Positions 35,595-42,030 of a DNA stretch of 42,030 nt are shown here, piece after piece. The translations under genes and the position numbers were made by a program. The notes below the pieces were generated by a model. It searched no databases. It saw only the letters and a list, made by a program, of their open reading frames with translations, and was not told the origin of the DNA. Source of the stretch: an uncultured Draconibacterium sp. (GTDB lineage Bacteria; Bacteroidota; Bacteroidia; Bacteroidales; Prolixibacteraceae); assembly GCF_913060805.1 (NCBI RefSeq), contig NZ_CAJXTC010000043.1, forward strand, positions 1-42,030, read 5' to 3'. Every line of letters starts with the position of its first letter. Position 1 is the stretch's first letter.

Positions 35595-36914
35595 ATGGCG
35601 CAGGAATTTTGGCAGGAAGAGTTCGAGACTTTAGGGAAGAATAGCCTGCAAAAGCTTCAGGTTGAACGCCTGAATAAAACGATAGAACATGCTTGCAGGT
35701 CGCCGTTTTATAGCGAATTGTACAGCAAAAAGAATATAAAACCGGGTGCAATAAAAGACATTTCACAAATAGAGGAATTGCCTTTTACCACCAAACAGGA
35801 TCTGCGCGAACATTTTCCGTATGGCTTTTTAAGTCTGCCGAAAAAGGAGATCATCCGTTTGCACAGTTCCAGCGGTACCACCGGAAATCCAACAGTAATT
35901 TTTCATAACCGTCACGACCTGAAATCGTGGGCCAATCTAATGGCACGCTCGCTGTTTTGTGCAGGAATTCGCGATACCGATGTTTTTCAGAATATCTGTG
36001 GTTACGGATTGTTTACCGGTGGACTGGGTTTTCAGTACGGTATTGAAACGCTTGGAGCGCTAAGTATTCCTGCCGGTGCAGGAAACAGTCTGCGCCAGAT
36101 AAAACTGATGCGCGATTACGGAACGACCGCAGCCCATGCTATTCCAAGTTATTTGGGGCGCTTGTACGAAGTTTTCGAGGCTGAAGGACTCGATCCTAAA
36201 AAAGATACGCAGCTAAAAACTTTGGTGATCGGCGCTGAGCCTCATACCGACGCGCAACGCAAACGTATTGAAGAAATGTATGGCGTGCGGGCATTTAATT
36301 CTTTTGGACTTTCGGAAATGAACGGTCCGGGAGTGGCTTTTGAGTGTACGCACCAAAACGGTCTACACATTTGGGAAGACTCGTATGTGGTGGAAATTAT
36401 TGATCCGGAAACACTTCAGCCTGTTCCTGATGGCGAGTATGGCGAGTTGGTAATGACAACACTCGACCGTGAAGCCATGCCGCTGATTCGCTACCGAACA
36501 CGCGACATTACGCGGATTATTCCTGGAGAATGCGAATGTGGACGGACGCATCGCCGCATCGATAGAATTACAGGTCGTTCAGACGATATGTTCATCATAA
36601 AAGGTTGTAACGTATTTCCGATGCAAATTGAGGGGGTGCTGATGAAAATTCCGGAAGTGGGATCGGATTATATGATCACGTTGGAGACTATGAACGGCGC
36701 CGATGAAATGGTAGTGGAAGTAGAAGTAAAATCCGACTGGTTTAGGGGAGATATCAAACGTCTGAATAGTTTGAGCAATACCATTACCCGCCAGATTCGC
36801 GATGAAGTGCTGGCAAAACCAATTGTAAAACTGGTGGAAGCCGGTTCTATTCCAAAATCGGAAGGCAAAGCTATTCGCGTTACCGACAACCGCAAAAACG
36901 GACTTTTAAATTAG
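35595..36914 (+). CDS. paaK: Phenylacetate-CoA ligase (first copy)
   Basis: 439 aa AMP-forming ligase of the PaaK branch of the ANL superfamily: arylacetate + ATP + CoA to aryl-acetyl-CoA + AMP + PPi. P-loop SSSGTTGNPT at 91-100, SFGLSEMNGPG, the hinge region YRTRDIT, CECGR, and a C-terminal GRSDDMFIIKGCNVFPMQIE that carries the PaaK-type AMP_C lid. Length is typical. Three bases after the porin gene, 161 bases before an ACT gene. It is about half identical to the second copy at 40090, so substrates could differ (phenylacetate, indoleacetate, 4-hydroxyphenylacetate). Confidence 0.92.
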   Translation: MAQEFWQEEFETLGKNSLQKLQVERLNKTIEHACRSPFYSELYSKKNIKPGAIKDISQIEELPFTTKQDLREHFPYGFLSLPKKEIIRLHSSSGTTGNPTVIFHNRHDLKSWANLMARSLFCAGIRDTDVFQNICGYGLFTGGLGFQYGIETLGALSIPAGAGNSLRQIKLMRDYGTTAAHAIPSYLGRLYEVFEAEGLDPKKDTQLKTLVIGAEPHTDAQRKRIEEMYGVRAFNSFGLSEMNGPGVAFECTHQNGLHIWEDSYVVEIIDPETLQPVPDGEYGELVMTTLDREAMPLIRYRTRDITRIIPGECECGRTHRRIDRITGRSDDMFIIKGCNVFPMQIEGVLMKIPEVGSDYMITLETMNGADEMVVEVEVKSDWFRGDIKRLNSLSNTITRQIRDEVLAKPIVKLVEAGSIPKSEGKAIRVTDNRKNGLLN

Positions 36915-37075
36915 TTGACAGTCGCAGTTGGCAGTCAACAATGTTGAGATAAAAAAACTAAATCAAACCAATAAAAAATGGAAGAGCAGAAAAGAATGGA
37001 AATAGGAGTTGCCGTTTAAATAAGGTAGTTGCTTCGGTCTTCCATCTTCCATCTTCGGTCTTCCGTCTTAAAATC
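36915..37075. repeat. Short intergenic stretch with TCTTCCATCTTC repeats
   Basis: Iterated CTTCGGTCTTCC / CATCTTCC units up to the ATG of the ACT gene, and GACAGTCGCAGTTGGCAGTC just after paaK. No hairpin with a T tract, so read-through from paaK is likely. Confidence 0.45.
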
Positions 37076-37510
37076 ATGGCTTACGAAGTATCAATATTTC
37101 TCGAAAATAAAATCGGTCATTTCGAACGGGTAACAAAAGTGCTGAAAGAAGCTCAGATCAATATTCGGTCAATGGCGATCAACGATACCGCAAATGGTTG
37201 GGGAATTCTCAACCTGATTGTTAACGATCCGCACAAAGCAAAAGCTGCACTTTCAGAAAAAGGAGTGTCGGTGGCACTGCGTAAAGTTATCGCTCTTGAA
37301 ATGCGCGACGAAGCAGGTGGCCTCGACGATCTGCTGATGGAAGTAGCAAAAGCTGAGGTGAATTTCGATAATGCCGTTGGCCGCGTGATCACCGAAAAAC
37401 AAAAAGCTATTCTGATATTGAATGTTGATGATTATGCCGAATCGATAAAAAAACTGGAACAACAAGGCGTGCAAATCATCGACGACCAAACCGTTTACGG
37501 AACCAGTTAA
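37076..37510 (+). CDS. Tandem-ACT-domain protein (first copy)
   Basis: 144 aa made of two ACT domains (about 1-70 and 72-140). ACT pairs bind amino acids at their interface; the N-terminal EVSIFLENKIGHFERVTKVL has the ligand loop glycine. No enzymatic or DNA-binding part, so it would have to act on another protein. Homologous to the ACT proteins at 39429 and 41394. In Bacteroides-like genomes ACT proteins sit next to paaK and iorAB genes, so aromatic amino acid sensing is the likely role. Confidence 0.88.
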   Translation: MAYEVSIFLENKIGHFERVTKVLKEAQINIRSMAINDTANGWGILNLIVNDPHKAKAALSEKGVSVALRKVIALEMRDEAGGLDDLLMEVAKAEVNFDNAVGRVITEKQKAILILNVDDYAESIKKLEQQGVQIIDDQTVYGTS

Positions 37511-37543
37511 TAAAAAATACTCAACCAAAAAACTAAAAAACTT

Positions 37544-37723
37544 ATGCTAGGAATCAACGATCCCGGGATAATTCTCGGCTACCTTTTGTCTGTGGTAGGT
37601 TTAATTGCCTGTGTGGTGTACGGGGCGTTAAACTGGAATAAAGGAATGGAAACCAGTACCGACGAAATTCAGCGCGACCTGGATTGGGAAGAAAAAGATG
37701 AACATTTAAAAGAAGAAATTTAA
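37544..37723 (+). CDS. Symporter small accessory protein
   Basis: 59 aa, starting MLGINDPGIILGYLLSVVG, one membrane helix (about 8-28), then a short NWNKG turn and an acidic tail (DLDWEEKDEHLKEEI). The N-terminal pattern (MLG-x-xDP, hydrophobic helix, VVYG-x-x-NWN) is that of the small proteins encoded just ahead of sodium:solute symporters in archaea and bacteria. The symporter ATG follows after 10 bases. Too short for the 60-residue cut-off often used, so easily missed. Confidence 0.82.
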   Translation: MLGINDPGIILGYLLSVVGLIACVVYGALNWNKGMETSTDEIQRDLDWEEKDEHLKEEI

Positions 37724-37733
37724 AACAACTGCT

Positions 37734-39320
37734 ATGAACACATTTACGCTGGGATTGGTAGTTGTAATCTACCTTTTAGTAATTGCTTACCTCGGTTACC
37801 GGGGCTACAGTCAAACAAAATCGGCAAAAGATTATTTACTTGCCGGAAGAGATATTCATCCGTTTGTTATGGCCATGTCGTATGGCGCAACTTTTATTTC
37901 TACCTCTGCCATTATAGGTTTTGGCGGAATTGCCGGAGTGTACGGAATGGGCCTGATCTGGCTGACTGCACTGAACATTATTGTGGGCGTGTTTATCGCC
38001 TTCATATTTTTTGGGCGCGTTACCCGCAAAATGGGGCATAATCTTGATGCACATACGTTTCCTGAATTTTTGGGAAACCGTTTTCAATCGAAAAAAATTC
38101 AGATCATCAGTGGTGCGGTAATTTTTGTATCCATGCCGCTTTATGCCGCCGTGGTATTGATTGGCGGAGCACGTTTTATCGAGAGTATCTTCGAAATTGA
38201 TTTCTCACTGGCACTTACCTTTTTCTCCATAATTATTGCGGCTTATGTAATTGCCGGAGGTTTAAAAGGTGTAATGTACACCGACGCGCTACAGGGAAGT
38301 ATCATGTTCCTGAGTTTGTTTTTCCTGCTGATTGTAACCTACCAAAAGTTGGGTGGAGTGAGCGGAGCACATCAGGCGCTTACAAATATGGTAGACCTCG
38401 TGCCAGAAAACCTGAAATCTGCCGGTCATGAAGGCTGGACGGTTTTCCCGAAAATGAACTCGGCCTGGTGGTGGGCGCTAACAACCAATATTATTTTGGG
38501 GGTAGGAGTTGGTGTGCTTGCACAACCACAGCTGATCGTTCGTTTTATGACGGTAAAAAGTAATCGAGAATTGAACCGTGCTGTTTTAATCGGAGGTATT
38601 TTCATTTTTGTCGCCACCGGCTTTATCTTTACTGTTGGCGCACTAACCAATGTGTATTTCCACAACGAATCGGGGCAGTTGGCCATTCAGTTTGCTAAAG
38701 GAAATGTCGATTTGATAATTCCGGAATACATTAATTCCGCCATGCCCGAATGGTTTGTGTACCTGTTTATGCTGGCGCTTTTATCGGCCGGTATGTCAAC
38801 GCTGAGTTCGCAGTTTCACGCCATGGGAACTTCGTTGGGGCGCGATTTTATCGAGAATGTTTTTCCAAAAAAGAAATTCAATTCCATGATGCTGTCGAAA
38901 ATTTCGATCATCGTGGCTATCATAATCAGTATCATTATTGGCTATAAGTTGCCCGGAAGTATTATCGCACGCGGAACAGCCATTTTCTTTGGCATTTGTG
39001 CGGCGTCATTTCTGCCCGTGTATTTTGCCGCTTTGTATTGGAAGCGTGTAACAAAAACAGCCGCAATCTGGAGTATTATAACCGGTTTGCTGGCAAGTGC
39101 TTTTGCACTGGCATTTATGCATGCAAAAGAATCGGAGCCACTGGGAATTTGCCAGGCACTGTTTGGCAAACCAACGCTGGCAACCGAGTTTCCGTGGATG
39201 ATCATCGACCCGATGGTAATTGCCATGCCGGTATCGATAGTGGTGCTGATCGCTGTTTCTTTGTTTACGCAAAAAACGTCCGACGAGCACCTGGCAACCT
39301 GTTACCACGGAATAAAATAA
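37734..39320 (+). CDS. Sodium:solute symporter (SSS family)
   Basis: 528 aa inner-membrane protein with about 13 helices. The first helix is NTFTLGLVVVIYLLVIAYLG; the SSS core signature is in SAKDYLLAGRDIHPF and AMSYGATFISTSAIIGFGG, with TAAVI-GG and GGLKGVMYTDALQG later, the sodium-site region typical of this family. Placed in an operon between ACT genes and aryl-CoA ligase genes, so the likely cargo is an arylacetate or aromatic amino acid, driven by Na+. Substrate is inferred from context alone. Confidence 0.87.
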   Translation: MNTFTLGLVVVIYLLVIAYLGYRGYSQTKSAKDYLLAGRDIHPFVMAMSYGATFISTSAIIGFGGIAGVYGMGLIWLTALNIIVGVFIAFIFFGRVTRKMGHNLDAHTFPEFLGNRFQSKKIQIISGAVIFVSMPLYAAVVLIGGARFIESIFEIDFSLALTFFSIIIAAYVIAGGLKGVMYTDALQGSIMFLSLFFLLIVTYQKLGGVSGAHQALTNMVDLVPENLKSAGHEGWTVFPKMNSAWWWALTTNIILGVGVGVLAQPQLIVRFMTVKSNRELNRAVLIGGIFIFVATGFIFTVGALTNVYFHNESGQLAIQFAKGNVDLIIPEYINSAMPEWFVYLFMLALLSAGMSTLSSQFHAMGTSLGRDFIENVFPKKKFNSMMLSKISIIVAIIISIIIGYKLPGSIIARGTAIFFGICAASFLPVYFAALYWKRVTKTAAIWSIITGLLASAFALAFMHAKESEPLGICQALFGKPTLATEFPWMIIDPMVIAMPVSIVVLIAVSLFTQKTSDEHLATCYHGIK

Positions 39321-39428
39321 CGGTACGGGTTTTGAACGAATTGAAAATATGATTTCCGTTGGTGAATGTTTACCTAATAAACTTTATTTTTACGGAAACC
39401 ATGTTGAATAAACTAAAAAACTACAATT

Positions 39429-39860
39429 ATGGCATTTGAAATATCTGTTTTTCTGGAGAACAAGATCACGCATTTTGAGGCGATTACCGCGTTGCTAAAA
39501 AAAGAAGGAATCAACATTCGTACGCTTACTTTAAATAACATGGCACACGGATGGGGCGTATTAAGTTTGTTGGTCGATCAGCCCGATGAAGCTTATAAAA
39601 TTCTTGCCGATCACGGAAATTCGGTAGCGATGAAAGAGGTGATTGCGCTTGAAATGAAAGATGAAGCGGGTGGTCTGGATGAGATTCTGGTGAAGATTGC
39701 TCGTGCCGGCATTCATATCGAAAGTGCTTACACAAGGCTCATTGCCGAAAATAATTTGGCAGTGCTGCTACTTGAAGTACCCGATGTATTGGAGGCTGTT
39801 CGCCGTTTGGAGATCAACCATGTCCGAATTCTTGAAGACAAGGTGGTTTACGGGAAATAG
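39429..39860 (+). CDS. Tandem-ACT-domain protein (second copy)
   Basis: 143 aa, two ACT domains, closely related to the first copy: EISVFLENKITHFEAITALL against EVSIFLENKIGHFERVTKVL, and the same ALEMKDEAGGLDEIL join between domains. The loop glycine of the first domain is threonine here (KITHFE). 108 bases after the symporter, 229 bases before the second paaK. The pair of copies points to paralogous sensing of two ligands or of one at different affinity. Confidence 0.87.
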   Translation: MAFEISVFLENKITHFEAITALLKKEGINIRTLTLNNMAHGWGVLSLLVDQPDEAYKILADHGNSVAMKEVIALEMKDEAGGLDEILVKIARAGIHIESAYTRLIAENNLAVLLLEVPDVLEAVRRLEINHVRILEDKVVYGK

Positions 39861-39910
39861 CATTGGCGTAAATGCCCGATTGTAGAACAAAAAACAACAT
39901 GTAAAACCAA

Positions 39911-40072
39911 AGTAGCTGTTAGGAAATTATTTTTTAGAATTATTATGAAGGATTTTTAACTTAAACAAGGAATAATTGACGCGAATAACACCAGCTATTT
40001 AAGGAAATTATTCCGAAGTATAAGTGGAAAAGACGAATAATAAAATGAAATTATAAATTCCTAACAGTTACT
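39911..40072. mobile_element. MITE-like element with terminal inverted repeats
   Basis: 162 bases with 20-base termini: AGTAGCTGTTAGGAAATTAT at the left, and the right end read inverted is AGTAACTGTTAGGAATTTAT (18 of 20 identical). An inner pair GGAATAATT (39969-39977) / AATTATTCC (40006-40014) makes the whole element self-complementary. Very A+T rich and non-coding. It sits between an ACT gene and the second paaK, 17 bases before the ATG. Confidence 0.75.
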
Positions 40073-40089
40073 AAGATCAACTAAATTTT

Positions 40090-41388
40090 ATGATTTGGAA
40101 TGAAAAAATAGAATGCGCTTCTCGTGATGAGATGGCCGCTGTGCAAAGCGAACGCTTGAAACAAACCGTTCAGCGTATTTACCACAATATACCGAGTTAC
40201 CGCGCAAAAATGCAGGAAATTGGAATGCTGCCCGGCGATGTGCGTTCGGTAGAAGATTTGAAAAACCTGCCGTTTACCAACAAAACAGACCTGCGCGATA
40301 ATTATCCGTTTGGAATGTTTACCGTGCCCATGAGCGAAATTGTGCGTGTTCACGCCAGCTCGGGAACTACCGGAAAACCAACAGTAGTAGGTTACACGAG
40401 AAACGACCTCAGCATGTGGGCCGAAGTGGTTACCCGCTCGCTGTGTATGTCGGGTGTAACACGTAACGACATTGTACAGGTGGCCTATGGTTACGGACTG
40501 TTTACCGGTGGTTTGGGATTGCACTACGGAACTGAAAACCTTGGAGCAACAGTAATCCCAATTTCGGGTGGAAATACGCAAAAGCAAATTCAGCTAATGC
40601 AGGATTTTGGCTCATCAGTAATTGCCTGTACGCCATCGTATGCTTTGTTTTTAGCCGAAGTAATGCAGGAAATGAGTATCGATCCGGAAGAACTGAAACT
40701 ACGCGTAGGTATTTTTGGTGCCGAGCCATGGAGCGAAAGCATGCGTAAGGAAATTGAAGCGAAACTGAAGTTAAAAGCCATTGATATTTATGGTTTGAGT
40801 GAAGTGATTGGCCCCGGAGTTTCGTGTGAGTGCGAACATCAGGTAGGCATGCACGTTAACGAAGACCATTTTATCCCCGAAATTCTCGATACGGAAACAC
40901 TGCAACCTGTTGCACCGGGCGAAGTGGGAGAGTTGGTATTTACAACGATCACGAAAGAAGGAATTCCTATTCTGCGCTATCGTACGCGCGATCTTACCCG
41001 ACTTATTTACGATAAATGCGAGTGTGGACGTACACTAGTACGTATGGAAAAATGTAAAGGGCGTTCGGATGATATGCTGATCATTCGTGGGGTGAACGTA
41101 TTCCCGTCGCAAATTGAAAGTGTACTATTGGAAATGAGCGAAACAGAACCGCACTACCTGTTGATTGTGGAGCGCGAAGGAACACTCGATGTGCTGAAAC
41201 TGATGGTGGAAGTGCAAGAGCAGTTTTTCTCTGATGAAGTTCGCGAACTGGAGAAACTGAAAAAGAAAATAACGCACAATATTCAAAGTACGCTGGGTAT
41301 CTCGGTGGATGTAAAACTGGTAGAGCCTAAAACCATAGAACGTACTGCAGGTAAAGCAAAACGTGTAATCGATAACCGTAAAATCTAA
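40090..41388 (+). CDS. paaK: Phenylacetate-CoA ligase (second copy)
   Basis: 432 aa PaaK-type AMP-forming ligase. P-loop SSGTTGKPT begins at Ser90, then [27 protein letters not shown] and [20 protein letters not shown]. The [10 protein letters not shown] substrate-side segment is shared with the first copy ([14 protein letters not shown]), but the residues after it differ ([14 protein letters not shown] against FQYGIETLGALSIP). Followed 5 bases later by a tandem-ACT gene. It is separated from the rest of the operon by the MITE-like element, which may supply or block a promoter. Confidence 0.92.
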   Translation: MIWNEKIECASRDEMAAVQSERLKQTVQRIYHNIPSYRAKMQEIGMLPGDVRSVEDLKNLPFTNKTDLRDNYPFGMFTVPMSEIVRVHASSGTTGKPTVVGYTRNDLSMWAEVVTRSLCMSGVTRNDIVQVAYGYGLFTGGLGLHYGTENLGATVIPISGGNTQKQIQLMQDFGSSVIACTPSYALFLAEVMQEMSIDPEELKLRVGIFGAEPWSESMRKEIEAKLKLKAIDIYGLSEVIGPGVSCECEHQVGMHVNEDHFIPEILDTETLQPVAPGEVGELVFTTITKEGIPILRYRTRDLTRLIYDKCECGRTLVRMEKCKGRSDDMLIIRGVNVFPSQIESVLLEMSETEPHYLLIVEREGTLDVLKLMVEVQEQFFSDEVRELEKLKKKITHNIQSTLGISVDVKLVEPKTIERTAGKAKRVIDNRKI

Positions 41389-41393
41389 ACGCC

Positions 41394-41822
41394 ATGATCA
41401 TTAAACAAGTATCTGTTTTTTTAGAGAACAAGTCAGGACGATTAAACGAAGTGACAAAAATACTGGCCGATGCCGAAATAAACCTGTCGGCGTTCACCAT
41501 TGCCGATACCTCTGATTTCGGAATTCTGCGCATGATTGTTTCCGACCCGGATAAGGCATGTAAGGTGTTAAAAGAAAACGAGTTTTCAGTAAAAACCACC
41601 GATGTTGTTTTGGCTAAAACACCGAATCAGCCGGGCAGCTTAAGCAAGTTGTTGGATATCCTGCAAAAAGAAGAAGTGTTTATTGAATACATGTACGCTT
41701 TTTCGATGAAGGATGAAGGAGCGGTAACCGTTATTCGTCCAACACGCGTTGAGCGCTGTGTGGAAATGTTGCAAAAACATAAAACCGAATTGATTCGGGC
41801 CGATGAACTCTATCAACTGTAG
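41394..41822 (+). CDS. Tandem-ACT-domain protein (third copy)
   Basis: 142 aa, two ACT domains, more diverged than the other two: QVSVFLENKSGRLNEVTKIL with the canonical GRL of an amino-acid-binding ACT, and TPNQPGSLSKLLDIL opening the second domain, also with a classic PGSL ligand loop. The gap to paaK is 5 bases, so they are co-translated. Resembles the ACT protein found directly after paaK in many Bacteroidota. Closed by a strong terminator. Confidence 0.88.
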   Translation: MIIKQVSVFLENKSGRLNEVTKILADAEINLSAFTIADTSDFGILRMIVSDPDKACKVLKENEFSVKTTDVVLAKTPNQPGSLSKLLDILQKEEVFIEYMYAFSMKDEGAVTVIRPTRVERCVEMLQKHKTELIRADELYQL

Positions 41823-41844
41823 TCGCAAATCGATAAGAAAATAC

Positions 41845-41879
41845 AAAAGCGGGTTTCCGGAAGGAGACTCGCTTTTTTT
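41845..41879 (+). terminator. Terminator of the arylacetate operon
   Basis: 14 pairs (two G-U) AAAAGCGGGTTTCC / GGAGACTCGCTTTT, loop GGAA, then Ts. 22 bases after the last ACT stop. Confidence 0.9.
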
Positions 41880-41940
41880 GTTAAAGTAACTTGAAAGCCA
41901 ATAGTAAAATCGGGCTAAGAATTTATTGACTCACCCTGAT

Positions 41941-41968
41941 TGTGCCTTCGACGCAATCGTCCCTCTCT
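41941..41968. repeat. Dispersed intergenic repeat, copy 2
   Basis: Inverted copy of 4451-4478, 26 of 28 bases identical; the rest of the right edge of the window (41880-42030) holds no gene. Confidence 0.75.
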
Positions 41969-42030
41969 ATTCTTATGAAACAGACAAGGGATTAATGTAA
42001 TTTTGTAGGTACTCTTTTTCTTTTTTTATT

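Overview
The window reads as chromosome of a free-living or gut-associated anaerobic Bacteroidota, most like the Marinilabiliales/Prolixibacteraceae group. This is inferred from a Bacteroidota-type GyrB, a DUF3078 family protein, outer-membrane proteins ending in an aromatic residue, the near absence of Shine-Dalgarno sequences, several promoters of the TTG-N19-TAnnTTTG type, and many dispersed palindromic intergenic repeats. No rRNA, tRNA, CRISPR array or transposase gene was seen.

Layout. 1-9421 is mostly minus-strand housekeeping: a truncated HtrA/Deg protease, a LOG-family protein, gyrB, and a two-gene unit for a large periplasmic TPR protein plus an outer-membrane beta-barrel. 9628-20854 is mixed: ftsE without ftsX, a GT4 glycosyltransferase with a TTG start, murB, a YyaL-type thioredoxin-domain protein overlapping an FAD oxidoreductase, a DUF3078 protein, an EamA transporter, a tight DUF6132-thioredoxin-methyltransferase run and an ArsC/Spx-like protein. 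20888-26521 is accessory: a lipoprotein hydrolase, then an AT-rich island (about 21.97-25.50 kb) with a defence-type reverse transcriptase, a methyltransferase and a small membrane-anchored beta-rich protein, then another methyltransferase. 26654-31020 is a tandem duplication of a PepSY-TM gene, each copy bordered by a long palindromic repeat that also encodes the protein C-termini.

31095-41879 is one functional block: iorAB (arylpyruvate:ferredoxin oxidoreductase), then porin, paaK, tandem-ACT, a 59-aa symporter accessory protein, an SSS symporter, a second tandem-ACT, a MITE-like element, a second paaK and a third tandem-ACT. The most economical reading is an arylacetate module. The porin and Na+ symporter would move phenylacetate- or indoleacetate-like acids, PaaK would activate them to CoA thioesters, and IorAB would interconvert aryl-acetyl-CoA and arylpyruvate, either as salvage into aromatic amino acids or, in reverse, as fermentation of them. 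The three double-ACT proteins would sense amino acids. The direction of flux cannot be read from sequence.

The two best candidates for something new are this self-contained arylacetate module with its duplicated ligase/ACT pairs, and the low-GC reverse transcriptase island bordered by related intergenic elements.
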